Source: Metaphire vulgaris
Taxonomy: Eukaryota > Annelida > Clitellata > Crassiclitellata > Megascolecidae
Assembly (NCBI GenBank): GCA_018105865.1
Contig: CM030869.1
Location: 10,950,173-11,014,172 of the forward strand
Length of the DNA: 64,000 nt
Direction: 5' to 3'
Shown here: positions 49,311 through 60,572 of the stretch, piece by piece
Layout of the letters: each line of letters begins with the position of its first letter
Numbering within the stretch: the stretch's first letter is position 1
Program-made: the position numbers and the translations under genes
The notes under the pieces: model-generated
Seen by the model: only the letters and a program-made list of their open reading frames with translations
What the model was told of the DNA's origin: nothing
The model's database searches: none

Positions 49311-52300
49311 AACGAGAGATAAGAAGGGCTTTAAGAGAGCTGGTTTCTTGTATGACAAGTTCTATAGACCACAAAAATATTATATAATTGATAACCTGTT
49401 TGACATTGGACAATGCATATATTAGTGCTACAGTAGGCTGATATGCAAAAGTCAGAAGAGTGATGAAACAAATTAAAACCACATTTTCGTGTATCCCCAG
49501 CTTAGCTGAGTCAAACCGTACTAGAATTGTCAATATATTCTGTCTCAATTTTTTCTAGAGCATTTTGCAAATGCCCCAAAAATGGTGAAACAAACACACT
49601 ATAGGCCTAAAAGTCTTTCAGAAATCTGTTCTTTGTCAAATGTCTAAAAATCAAACGAGATAAGAAGGGCTTTAAGAGAGAGCTGGTTTCTTGTATGACA
49701 AGTTCTATAGACCACAAAAATATTATATAATTGATAACCTGTTTGTCATTGGACAATGCATATATTAGTGCTACAGTAGGCTGATATGCAAAAGTCAGAA
49801 GAGTGATGAAACAAATTAAAGCCACATTTTCGTGTATCCCCAGCTTAGCTGAGTCAAACCATACTAGAATTGTCAATATATTCTGCCTCAATTTTATTCT
49901 AGAGCATTCAAAATGCCCCAAAATGGTGATCCATTTGAAACAACACTATAGGCCTACAAAGTCTTTCAGCAATCTGTTCTTGTTAAATGTCTAAAAATCG
50001 AACGAGAGATAAGAAGGGGTTTAAGAGAGCTGGTTTTTGTATGACAAGTTCTATAGAGCACAAAAATATTATATAATTGATAACCTGTTTGACATTGGAC
50101 AATGCATATATTAGTGCTACAGTAGGCTGATATGCAAAAGTCAGAAGAGTGATGAAACAAATTAAAACCACATTTTCGTGTATCCCCAGCTTAGCTGAGT
50201 CAAACCATACTAGAATTGTCAATATATTCTGTCTCAATTTTTTCTAGAGCTTTCGAAATGCCAATGGTGAATTGAAATAACACTATACAAAGTCTTTCAG
50301 AAATCTGTTCTCTGTCAAATGTCTAAAAAATCGAACGAGAGATAAGAAGGGCTTTAAGAGAGCTGGTTTCTTGTATGACAAGTTCTATAGACCACAAAAA
50401 TATTATATAATTGATAACCTGTTTGTCATTGGACAATGCATATATTAGTGCTACAGTAGGCTGATATGCAAAAGTCAGAAGAGTGATGAAACAAATTAAA
50501 ACCACATTTTCGTGTATCCCCAGCTTAGCTGAGTCAAACCGTACTAGAATTGTCAATATATTCTGTCTCAATTTTTTTCTAGAGCATTCGAAATGCCCTG
50601 AAAAGTGGTGATCCATTTGAAACGACACTATAGACCTACAAAGTCTTTCAGCAATCTGTTCTTTGTTAAATGTCTAAAAAATCGAATGAGAGATAAGAAG
50701 GGGTTTAAGAGAGCTGGTTTCTTGTATGACAAGTTCTATAGACCACAAAAATATTATATAATTAATGTCCTCTTTGACATCGGGCAATGCATATATTAGT
50801 GCTACAGTAGGCTGATATGCAAAAGTCAGAAGAGTGATGAAACAAATTAAAACCACATTTTCGTGTATCCCCAGCTTAGCTGAGTCAAACCGTACTAGAA
50901 TTGTCAATATATTCTGTCTCAATTTTTTTCTAGAGCTTTCGAAATGCCACGAAAATGAAACAACACTATACAAAGTCTTTCAGAAATCTGTTCTCTGTCA
51001 AATGTCTAAAAATCGAACGAGAGATAAGAAGGGCTTTAAGAGAGCTGGTTTCTTGTATGACAAGTTCTATAGACCACAAACATATTATATAATTGATAAC
51101 CTCTTTGACATTGGACAATGCATATATTAGTGCTACAGTAGGCTGATATGCAAAAGTCAGAAGAGTGATGAAACAAATTAAAACCACATTTTCGTGTATC
51201 CCCAGCTTAGCTGAGTCAAACCATACTAGAATTGTCAATATATTCTGCCTCAATTTTATTCTAGAGCATTCGAAATGCCCCAAAAATGGTGATCCATTTG
51301 AAACAACACTATAGGCCTACAAAGTCTTTCAGCAATCTGTTCTTTGTTAAATGTCTAAAAATCGAACGAGAGATAAGAAGGGGTTTAAGAGAGCTGGTTT
51401 CTTGTATGACAAGTTCTATAGACCACAAAAATATTATATAATTGATAACCTGTTTGACATTGGACAATGCATATATTAGTGCTACAGTAGGCTGATATGC
51501 AAAAGTCAGAAGAGTGATGAAACAAATTAAAACCACATTTTCGTGTATCCCCAGCTTAGCTGAGTCAAACCGTACTAGAATTGTCAATATATTCTGTCTC
51601 AATTTTTTCTAGAGCTTTCGAAATGCCACGAAAAATGAAACAACACTATACAAAAAGTCTTTCAGAAATCTGTTCTCTGTCAAATGTCTAAAAATCGAAC
51701 GAGAGATAAGAAGGGGCTTAAGAGAGCTGGTTTCTTGTATGACAAGTTCTATAGACCACAAAATATTATATAATTAATAACCTCTTTGACATTGGACAAT
51801 GCATATATTAGTGCTACAGTAGGCTGATATGCAAAAGTCAGAAGAGTGATGAAACAAATTAAAACCACATTTTCGTGTATCCCCAGCTTAGCTGAGTCAA
51901 ACCATACTAGAATTGTCAATATATTCTGCCTCAATTTTATTCTAGAGCATTCAAATGCCCCGAAAATGGTGATCCATTTGAAAACACACTATAGGCCTAA
52001 AAGTCTTTCAGCAATCTGTTCTTTGTTAAATGTCTAAAAATCGAACGAGAGATAAGAAGGGTTTAAGAGAGCTGGTTTCTTGTATGACAAGTTCTATAGA
52101 CCACAAAAATATTATATAATTGATAACCTGTTTGTCATTGGACAATGCATATATTAGTGCTACAGTAGGCTGATATGCAAAAGTCAGAAGAGTGATGAAA
52201 CAAATTAAAACCACATTTTCGTGTATCCCCAGCTTAGCTGAGTCAAACCGTACTAGAATTGTCAATATATTCTGCCTCAATTTTATTCTAGAGCATTCAA

Positions 52301-55300
52301 ATGCCCCAAAAATGGTGATCCATTTGAAACGACACTATAGGCCTACAAAGTCTTTCAGCAATCTGTTCTTTGTTAAATGTCTAAAAATCGAACGAGAGAT
52401 AAGAAGGGGTTTAAGAGAGCTGGTTTTTTGTATGACAAGTTCTATAGACCACAAAAATATTATATAATTAATAACCTGTTTGACATTGGACAATGCATAT
52501 ATTAGTGCTACAGTAGGCTGATATGCAAAAGTCAGAAGAGTGATGAAACAAATTAAAACCACATTTTCGTGTATCCCCAGCTTAGCTGAGTCAAACCATA
52601 CTAGAATTGTCAATATATTCTGTCTCAATTTTTTCTAGAGCTTGCCCAAAATGCCATTTGAAATGAAACAACACTATACAAAGTCTTTCAGAAATCTGTT
52701 CTCTGTCAAATGTCTAAAAAATCGAACGAGAGATAAGAAGGGCTTTAAGAGAGCTGGTTTTTGTATGACAAGTTCTATAGACCACAAAAATATTATATAA
52801 TTGATAACCTGTTTGTCATTGGACAATGCATATATTAGTGCTACAGTAGGCTGATATGCAAAAGTCAGAAGAGTGATGAAACAAATTAAAACCACATTTT
52901 CGTGTATCCCCAGCTTAGCTGAGTCAAACCGTACTAGAATTGTCAATATATTCTGCCTCAATTTTTTCTAGAGCATTCGAAATGCCCTGAAAAATGGTGA
53001 TCCATTTGAAACGACACTATAGGCCTACAAAGTCTTTCAGCAATCTGTTCTTTGTTAAATGTCTAAAAATCGAACGAGAGATAAGAAGGGGTTTAAGAGA
53101 GCTGGTTTTTTGTATGACAAGTTCTATAGACCACAAAAATATTATATAATTGATAACCTGTTTGACATTGGACAATGCATATATTAATGCTACAGTAGGC
53201 TGATATGCAAAAGTCAGAAGAGTGATGAAACAAATTAAAACCACATTTTCATGTATCCCCAGCTTAGCTGAGTCAAACCGTACTAGAATTGTCAATATAT
53301 TCTGCCTCAAGTTTTTTCTAGAGCTTTCGAAATGCCACAAAAAAGAAACAACACAATACAAAGTCTTTTCAGAAATCTGTTCTCTGTCAAATGTCTAAAA
53401 ATCGAACGAGAGATAAGAAGGGCTTTAAGAGAGCTGGTTTCTTGTATGACAAGTTCTATAGACCACAAACATATTATATAATTAATATCCTGTTTGACAT
53501 TGGACAATGCATATATTAGTGCTACAGTAGGCTGATATGCAAAAGCAGAAGAGTGATGAAACAAATTAAAACCACATTTTCGTGTATCCCCAGCTTAGCT
53601 GAGTCAAACCATACTAGAATTGTCAATATATTCTGCCTCAATTTTTTCTAGAGCATTCGAAATGCCACGAAAAATGGTGATCCATTTGAAACAACACTAT
53701 ACAAAAGTCTTTCAGCAATCTGTTCTTTGTTAAATGTCTAAAAATCGAACGAGAGATAAGAAGGGGTTTAAGAGAGCTGGTTTCTTGTATGACAAGTTCT
53801 ATAGACCACAAAAATATTATATAATTGATAACCTGTTTGACATTGGACAATGCATATATTAGTGCTACAGTGGGCTGCTATGCAAAAGTCAGAAGAGTGA
53901 TGAAACAAATTAAAACCACATTTTCGTGTATCCCCAGCTTAGCTGAGTCAAACCGTACTAGAATTGTCAATATATTCTGTCTCAATTTTTTTTTTAGAGC
54001 TTTCAAATGCCACGAAAATGAAAAACAACACTATACAAAGTCTTTCAGAAATCTGTTCTCTGTCAAATGTCTAAAAATCGAACGAGAGATAAGAAGGGCT
54101 TTAAGAGAGCTGGTTTGTTGTATGACAAGTTCTATAGACCACAAAATATTATATAATTAATAACCTGTTTGACATTGGACAATGCATATATTAGTGCTAC
54201 AGTAGGCTGATATGCAAAAGTCAGAAGAGTGATGAAACAAATTAAAACCACATTTTCGTGTATCCCCAGCTTAGCTGAGTCAAACCATACTAGAATTGTC
54301 AATATATTCTGCCTCAATTTTATTCTAGAGCATTCGAAATGCCCCGAAAAATGGTGATCCATTTGAAACAACACTATAGGCCTACAAAGTCTTTCAGCAA
54401 TCTGTTCTTTGTTAAATATCTAAAAAATCGAACGAGAGATAAGAAGGGGGTTAAGAGAGCTAGTTTCTTGTATGACAAGTTCTATAGACCACAAAAATAT
54501 TATATAATTGATAACCTGTTTGTCATTGGACAATGCATATATTAGTGCTACAGTAGGCTGATATGCAAAAGTCAGAAGAGTGATGAAACAAATTAAAGCC
54601 ACATTTTCGTGTATCCCCAGCCTAGCTGAGTCAAACCATACTAGAATTGTCAATATATTCTGCCTCAATTTTATTCTAGAGCATTCGAAATGCCTCGAAA
54701 AATGGTGATCCATTTGAAACGACACTATAGGCCTACAAAGTCTTTCAGCAATCTGTTCTTTGTTAAATATCTAAAAAATCGAACGAGAGATAAGAAGGGG
54801 TTTAAGAGAGCTAGTTTCTTGTATAACAAGTTTTATAGACCACAAAAATATTATATAATTGATAACCTGTTTGTCATTGGACAATGCATATATTAGTGCT
54901 ACAGTAGGCTGATATGCAAAAGTCAGAAGAGTGATGAAACAAATTAAAGCCACATTTTCGTGTATCCCCAGCCTAGCTGAGTCAAACCATACTAGAATTG
55001 TCAATATATTCTGCCTCAATTTTATTCTAGAGCATTCGAAATGCCCCGATAAATGGTGATCCATTTGAAACAACACTATAGGCCTACAAAGTCTTTCAGC
55101 AATCTGTTCTTTGTTAAATGTCTAAAAAATCGAACGAGAGATAAAAAGGGGTTTAAGAGAGCTGGTTTCTTGTATGACAAGTTCTATGGCCCACAAAAAT
55201 ATTATATAATTAATGTCCTCTTTGACATCGGGCAATGCATATATTAGTGCTACAGTGGGCTGCTATGCAAAAGTCAGAAGAGTGATGAAACAAATTAAAA

Positions 55301-56224
55301 CCACATTTTCGTGTATCCCAAGCTTAGCTGAGTCAAACCGTACTAGAATTGTCAATATATTCTGTCTCAATTTTTTTCTAGAGCTTTCGAAATGCCACGA
55401 AAATGAAACAACACTATACAAAGTCTTTCAGAAATCTGTTCTCTGTCAAATGTCTAAGAATTCGAATGAGAGATAAGAAGGGCTTTAAGAGAGCTGGTTT
55501 CTTGTATGACAAGTTCTATAGACCACAAAAATATTATATAATTGATAACCTGTTTTTTACATTGGACAATGAATATATTAGTGCTACAGTAGGCTGATAT
55601 GCAAAAGTCAGAAGAGTGATGAAACAAATTAAAACCACATTTTCGTGTATCCCCAGCTTAGCTGAGTCAAACCATACTAGAATTGTCAATATATTCTGCC
55701 CCAATTTTATTCTAGAGCATTCGAAATGCCCCGAGAAATGGTGATCCATTTGAAACGACACTATAGGCCTACAAAGTCTTTCAGCAATCTGTTCTTTGTT
55801 AAATGTCTAAAAAATCGAACGAGAGATAAGAAGGGGTTTAAGAGAGCTGGTTTCTTGTATGACAAGTTCTATAGCCCACAAAAATATTATATAATTAATG
55901 TCCTCTTTGACATCGGGCAATGCATATATTAGTGCTACAGTGGGCTGCTATGCAAAAGTCAGAAGAGTGATGAAACAAATTAAAACCACATTTTCGTGTA
56001 TCCCCAGCTTAGCTGAGTCAAACCGTACTAGAATTGTCAATATATTCTGTCTCAATTTTTTTCTAGAGCTTTCGAAATGCCACGAAAATGAAACAACACT
56101 ATGCAAAGTCTTTCAGAAATCTGCTCTCTGTCAAATGTCTAAAAAATCGAACGAGAGATAAGAAGGGCTTTAAGAGAGCTGGTTTCTTGTATGACAAGTT
56201 CTATAGACCACAAACATATTATAT

Positions 56225-56282
56225 AATTAATGTCCTCTTTGACATTGGACAACAATTAATGTCCTCTTTGACATTGGACAAC
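56225..56282 (+). repeat. 29-bp duplication at the right edge of the satellite
   Basis: The last 29 bases of the final monomer (AATTAATGTCCTCTTTGACA...GACAAC) occur twice in a row (56225-56253 and 56254-56282). The minisatellite starts directly after, at 56283. Confidence 0.95.
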
Positions 56283-56825
56283 AGTTTCAGTGTGTCAATG
56301 TGTTGGTTTCAGTGTGTCAGAGTGCCAGTTTCTGTGTATCAGTTTCGGTGTGTCAGTTTCAGTGTATCAGTTTCAGTGTGTCAGTTTCAGTGTGTCAGTG
56401 TGCCAGGATCAGTGTGTCAGCTTCAGTGTGTCAGTGTGTCAGTTTCAGTGTGTCAGTTTCAGTGTATCAGTTTCAGTGTGTTAGTTTCAGTTTGTCAGTG
56501 TGCCAGGATCAGTGTGTCAGCTTCAGTGTGTCAGTGTGTCAGTTTCAGTGTGTCAGTTATAGTGTGTCAGTTTCAGTGTGTCAGTTTCAGTGTGTCAGTG
56601 TTAGTTTCAGTGTGTCAGTTTCAGTGTGTCAGTGTGTCATTTTCAGTGTGTCAGTTTCTGTGTCAGTGTGCCAGTTTCGGTGTGTCAGTTTCAGTGTGTC
56701 AATGTGTCGGTTTCAGTGTGTCAGAGTGCCAGTTTCAGTGTATCAGTTTCAGTGTGTCATTGAGTCAGTTTCAGTGTGTCAGCATGTCAGTTTCAGTGAG
56801 TCAGTATGTCGGTTTCAGTGTGTCA
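56283..56825 (+). repeat. TCAGTTTCAGTGTG-type minisatellite, block 1
   Basis: Tandem variants of 6-, 8- and 14-bp words built from CAGTTT and CAGTGTGT. All three plus-strand frames stay open for hundreds of codons as SVCQFQC-like peptides because the words lack stop codons. This is a repeat, not a gene. The order of variants (for example GTGCCAGGATCAGTGTG) is shared with blocks 2 and 3. Confidence 0.93.
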
Positions 56826-57003
56826 GCATTATGGAATAACGAGGGTGGTCATGGATGAGCTGTTTTATATGCAGAAGGTGATCATCCATGTTTGCAATAG
56901 CGAATGATATCAAAGTAGTAATGGATGCTAAAGGCAGTGGCTGAATATGGTGCTTGAATTCGATCTATAACAGGATGAAATACATTTCAAATATGCGGTT
57001 GAT
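56826..57003 (+). repeat. 204-bp repeat, partial copy
   Basis: Begins GCATTATGGAATAACGAGGG and runs through GATGAAAT and TGCGGTTGATT. It matches the unit starting at 57891 almost base for base until it dissolves into minisatellite words. Confidence 0.85.
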
Positions 57004-57300
57004 TGTGTTTCAGTGTGTCAGTGTGTCAGTTTCAGTGTCTCAGTTTCAGTAAGACAGATGGCCAGTTTTACAATGTGTCAGTGTCGTCAGTTTCAAGAAT
57101 GTCAAAGACAGTGTGTCAGTGGTGCCAGGAAATCAGTGTGTCAGTGTGTCAATAAGTTTCAAAAATGTGGTTGAAATTGTCAGTGTGTGTATTATTAGCA
57201 TTAGTGTGAAAAAACGAGGTTTGTCAGTGTGTCATTTTAAATGTGTCAGGTGATGGTCCATGTTTGCAATAGTGTGTCAAACCAATGTGTGGATGCAAAG
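57004..57300 (+). repeat. Mosaic of minisatellite and 204-bp repeat words
   Basis: Recognisable 204-bp pieces (AAGTTTCAAAAATG, GGTTGAAATTG, TATTATTAGCATTA, AACGAGGTTTGTCA, GTGATGGTCCATGTTTGCAA) alternate with GTGTCAGTGTGTCA fragments at spacings that keep the order of the 204-bp unit. Confidence 0.75.
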
Positions 57301-57890
57301 ATGCCAGTTTCAGTGTGTCAGTTTCAGTGTGTTTCAGTGTGTCAGGTTTTTCAGTGTGTCAGAGTGCCAGTTTCTGTGTATCAGTTTCAGTGTGTCAGTT
57401 TCAGTGTATCAGTTTCAGTGTGTCAGTTTCAGTGTGTCAGTGTGCCAGGATCAGTGTGTCAGCTTCAGTGTGTCAGTGTGTGGAACAACAGTGTGTCAGT
57501 TTCAGTGTTTCAGTTTCAGTGTGTCAGTTTCAGTTTGTCAGTGTGCCAGGATCAGTGTGTCAGCTTCAGTGTGTCAGTTTCAGTGTGTCAGTTTCAGTGT
57601 GTCAGTGTTAGTTTCAGTGTGTCAGTGTTAGTTTCAGTGTGTCAGTTTCAGTGTGTCAGTGTGTCATTTTCAGTGTGTCAGTTTCTGTGTGTCAGTGTGC
57701 CAGTTTCGGTGTGTCAGTTTCAGTGTGTCAATGTGTCGGTTTCAGTGTGTCAGAGTGCCAGTTTCAGTGTATCAGTTTCAGTGTGTCAGTTTCAGTGTGT
57801 CATTGTGTCAGTTTCAGTGTATCATTGAGTCAATTTCAGTGTGTCAGCGTGTCAGTTTCAGTGAGTCAGTATGTCGGTTTCAGTGTGTCA
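57301..57890 (+). repeat. Minisatellite, block 2
   Basis: Same word set and largely the same order as block 1, including CCAGGATCAGTGTGTCAGC twice, with a GGAACAAC interruption near 57482. Open frames here are repeat artefacts. Confidence 0.92.
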
Positions 57891-58217
57891 GCATTATGGA
57901 ATAACGAGGGTGGTCATGGATGAGCTGTTTTATATGCAGAAGGTGATCATCCATGTTTGCAATAGCGAATGATATCAAAGTAGTAATGGATGCTAAAGGC
58001 AGTGGCTGAATATGGTGCTTGAATTCGATCTATTACAGGATGAAATAAATTTCAAATGTGCGGTTGATTTGAACATATACTGTGCATTATATAAGCATTA
58101 TGGAACAATGGGGGTTGTCATGCTGGATGCGCTATAAATACATAAGACGATGGCCTACATTTACAATAGCGATTGATATCGATGTAGTGAAGAATGCTAA
58201 AGACAGTGGCTCAATAT
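57891..58217 (+). repeat. 204-bp tandem repeats, interrupted by a hAT insertion
   Basis: The GCATTATGGA start recurs at 57891 and 58095 (204 bp). The second unit is split by the hAT element after CTCAATAT (58210-58217) and resumes at 60573. Confidence 0.9.
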
Positions 58218-58360
58218 TAGGGTGGAGTGAAAAAAACTTTTTTTGGAATTTTTAATTCCAATAGTGATCAAAAGTTGCCTATGATAGCGCACAAGTACTG
58301 CAAGAAATTTGGCAGTCACGTGTTGACGTCTTCTGCCCTCTACCGGACGATTTAAAGACG
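58218..58360 (+). repeat. Left terminal inverted repeat of the hAT-like element
   Basis: Pairs with 60430-60572. Near-identical, with differences near GCGCACAAG/GCGCACAAT, CAGTCACG/CAGTCTCA and AAAGACG/AAAGGCG. Confidence 0.93.
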
Positions 58361-58519
58361 CCATATTGATTTTTTGAAATTTTAAGCCATTTTCGGTTGC
58401 AACATTTCATATTGACATTACGTAATTCTATCTTTACTACTGGGCATTAGCCACGATTTTGCAAATATACGTCGCGCACGACTACGGTGGCCTAGTTGAA
58501 GAAGAAGCCCTGCTAATTA

Positions 58520-60121
58520 TTGTTTTTATCAGTAAATGCGGAAATATTATGGCTGAAAGTAGTCGGAGAAAAGCGCCGGACTTTCCAATATTTGCAGTTC
58601 CAAGCTGCAGAAAGATATGGAATATCTGATAGAGCTGCAGCAGACATTGCATCAAGCATACTTACAGACTTTGGAATGGTAACACCTGGCGATAAATCTG
58701 AAGTTATTGACCGATCAAAACTTCGAAGAGAAAGAAAACGGCTGCGTGAAGATCTGATCGCGGAGTCTGCAAGCAGAACCACGAATCTTCGTGGTTTGTA
58801 CTTTGATGGCAGAAAAGACAAGACCCTAATGCAGAAAGAGGTTGGAGGTAAGCTGCATCGCAGGACTGTTTTTGAAGAGCCCAACTCAAACTATCTGGGA
58901 CATTTTGCTCCAGTGCGTGGCAATGATGCGTGTATACAGGAGGGCATATCAGATTTCTTAGAAGAAAGAAAGATAAGCATCCAATCGTTGGCAGCCGTAG
59001 GTTGCGATGGAACGGCAGTTAACACGGGACATACAGGCTGTAAGGGTGGTATCATCCGATTGTTAGAAGTACATCTGAAGCGTCCATTACACTGGTTCAT
59101 ATGCCTATTGCATGGCAACGAGCTGCCACTACGTCACCTGTTCGAGCATCTTGACGGCAGTACTACAGGACCACGCAGTTTTTCAGGCCCACTTGGACAA
59201 CAACTTCAACGATGTGAGAATATGCCAATGGTTCAGTTCAAGGAAATTGAATGCGATTTACAAGTGCTACATGACTCTGTTTTGCAGGATCTCAGCGCAG
59301 ATCAGAGATACTTGTACGACATGTGTCGAGTTCTCAATAGTGGTTCATGCTGTGAAGCACTGCTGAATCAAAGTCTGGGAAAACTCGTAATGTCTCGTTG
59401 GTTGACTCTAGCTAGCAGAGTACTACGCCTGTACATAGCCACCAAGGAACCAAACAAGTCTCTCTTTTCAATCACAGAGCACGTATTGAAGGTCTACGCC
59501 CCTGTTTGGTTTGCAGTAAAGTGCAAGCCGTCCTGCAAAGATGGTGCAAAGCATCTGTGGACGCTCGTTAACAAATCGCGATATTTGCCTGATGATTTGA
59601 AGTCGATAGTCGATCCAGTCATTGAGAGAAACACCTTCTATGCTCATCCTGAAAATTTACTTCTCTCAATGATCATGGATGAGCGAAAAGCAATTCGAGA
59701 ATTGGGACTGAGACGGATAATGAAGGCTCGATTGCGCAAGAAGCCAGAAAGAGGAGTTCGCATATTTCAACCTCCTAGTCTGCGATTTAATGCATCCGAT
59801 TATACGGAATTAATTGATTGACAATCATGTGAAATTACTGAGCCGCCTCTAACGAAGGTCATAACTGATGACGAACTGGAACAGTTGTTGTTCAACAATT
59901 CCAACAAATCAGCAATTGAATTCCCTCGCTTTCCTTGCCATACTCAAGCAATCGAGAGGTCTGTTAAGGCCGTTACAGAGTCAGAATTCACGGTTGTTAG
60001 ACAACATGCAAGAGACGGATTAGTCCGAGCAAAATTTGAAGCTAGGAAGACAATGTCCGCATTCACAACAAAGCGTGATTTTGTTACTAAACAATTTCAT
60101 TTCCAATGCAAACTAATGTGA
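58520..60121 (+). pseudogene. Transposase of the hAT-like element, interrupted by one in-frame TGA
   Basis: An open frame runs from just after a stop at 58514-58516 to a TGA at 59819-59821 (433 codons), then continues in the same frame for 99 codons to a TGA at 60119-60121. The downstream part contains PCHTQAIERSVKAVTE and RDGLVRAKFEARK, which read as the natural C-terminus, so the TGA at 59819 is probably a disabling mutation (read-through is the alternative). In the first part YFDGRKD (residues 94-100), VGCDGTAVNTG (160-170) and HWFICLLHGNELPLRHLF (191-208) look like the catalytic RNase-H-type core, with candidate aspartates at 96 and 163. This resembles uncharacterised transposase-like proteins seen in many aquatic invertebrates and insects. 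There is no in-frame ATG until residue 53 (58676), and a good splice acceptor (TTGTTTTTATCAG) ends at 58532, so the true N-terminus may come from an upstream exon. No BED zinc finger is visible. The hAT assignment rests mainly on the ends. Confidence 0.75.
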
Positions 60122-60429
60122 ATATTCTGGATATAACTTTGGTCCAGCGCTATCTGTGATTACAGTGAATAGACCACACCAATTTACATAAGCTGAAGTA
60201 TTACAATAAGTATTAATGTTGTTCAATGTTCATGTTCACTCATGGTAGATATATAAAAAAATTCTTACTTTCGCATATTAATAATGTAACTGACTCGGTA
60301 GAGGGTAGAAGATGTATACATATCAAGCTCATATTTGTCACTTTTTCTATATGTTGTTATGCAACTTTTATTAGGTATTGGATTCCTTAATTACAATTTT
60401 TATGTTTTTCCCAATACTTTCACTACATC
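60122..60429. other. 3' untranslated part of the hAT-like element
   Basis: AT-rich sequence between the transposase stop and the right TIR. No further frame or motif was recognised. Confidence 0.6.
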
Positions 60430-60572
60430 CGCCTTTAAATCGTCCGGTAGAGGGCAGAAGACGTCAACATGAGACTGCCAAATTTCTTGCAGTAATTGTG
60501 CGCTATCATAGGCAACTTTTGATCACTATTGGAATTAAAAATTCCAAAAAAAGTTTTTTTCACTCCACCCTA
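60430..60572 (-). repeat. Right terminal inverted repeat of the hAT-like element
   Basis: Inverse partner of 58218-58360. It ends CACTCCACCCTA directly before the second CTCAATAT target copy. Confidence 0.93.

Larger units (their letters stand above)
20798..56253. repeat. 35-kb satellite array of ~331/350-bp monomers, often alternating A-B
   Basis: About 100 head-to-tail copies. Spacing of the AGAAGGG landmark in the first monomers is 351, 332, 306, 323, 332, 351, 331, 350, 331, 349 and 350 bp. Type A (about 331 bp) carries AGCTTTCGAAATGCCACGAA, ACACTATACAAAG and TTCTCTGTCAAATG. Type B (about 350 bp) carries AGCATTCGAAATGCCC, GGTGATCCATTTGAAAC, TATAGGCCTAC and TTCTTTGTTAAATG. Both share a strongly conserved core of about 250 bp (GAACGAGAGATAAGAAGG through TCAATATATTCTG). 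The sequence is AT-rich, with AAAATATTATATAATT. Frames of 60-187 codons are open on both strands in nearly every monomer, but they show no domain and break freely by frameshift, so I treat the array as non-coding satellite DNA. Monomers at 20870-24250 and 50300-56250 are cleaner than those in the middle. Confidence 0.97.
58218..60572 (+). mobile_element. 2,355-bp hAT-like DNA transposon with 143-bp TIRs
   Basis: The ends start TAGGGTGGAGTGAAAAAAAC and are inverted over about 143 bp (58218-58360 and 60430-60572) with about four mismatches. Each TIR contains a small palindrome, GGAATT-TTT-AATTCC. The flanks are identical 8-mers CTCAATAT (58210-58217 and 60573-60580), fitting the hAT target pattern nTnnnnAn; TAGGG fits the hAT terminus YARNG. 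Removing the element and one CTCAATAT gives a 203-bp spacing between GCATTATGGA landmarks (58095 to 60661), which restores the tandem repeat. It carries one transposase-like reading frame (58520-60121) broken by one stop. High TIR identity suggests a fairly recent insertion. Confidence 0.92.

Noticed and set aside
20798..56253. Dozens of 60-187-codon open frames on both strands of the satellite, with repeated peptides such as RQNILTILV and KKGFKRAGFLYDKFY
   Set aside because: They recur because the monomer lacks stops in some frames. They break at every indel, differ freely at amino-acid level in the diverged copies at 280 and 11276, and match no known domain.
20798..56253. CRISPR-like regular repeat array
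   Set aside because: The 331-350-bp units are contiguous with no unique spacers, and the window is clearly animal nuclear DNA.
58513..58884. 123-codon minus-strand frame
   Set aside because: Shadow of the transposase reading frame on the plus strand.
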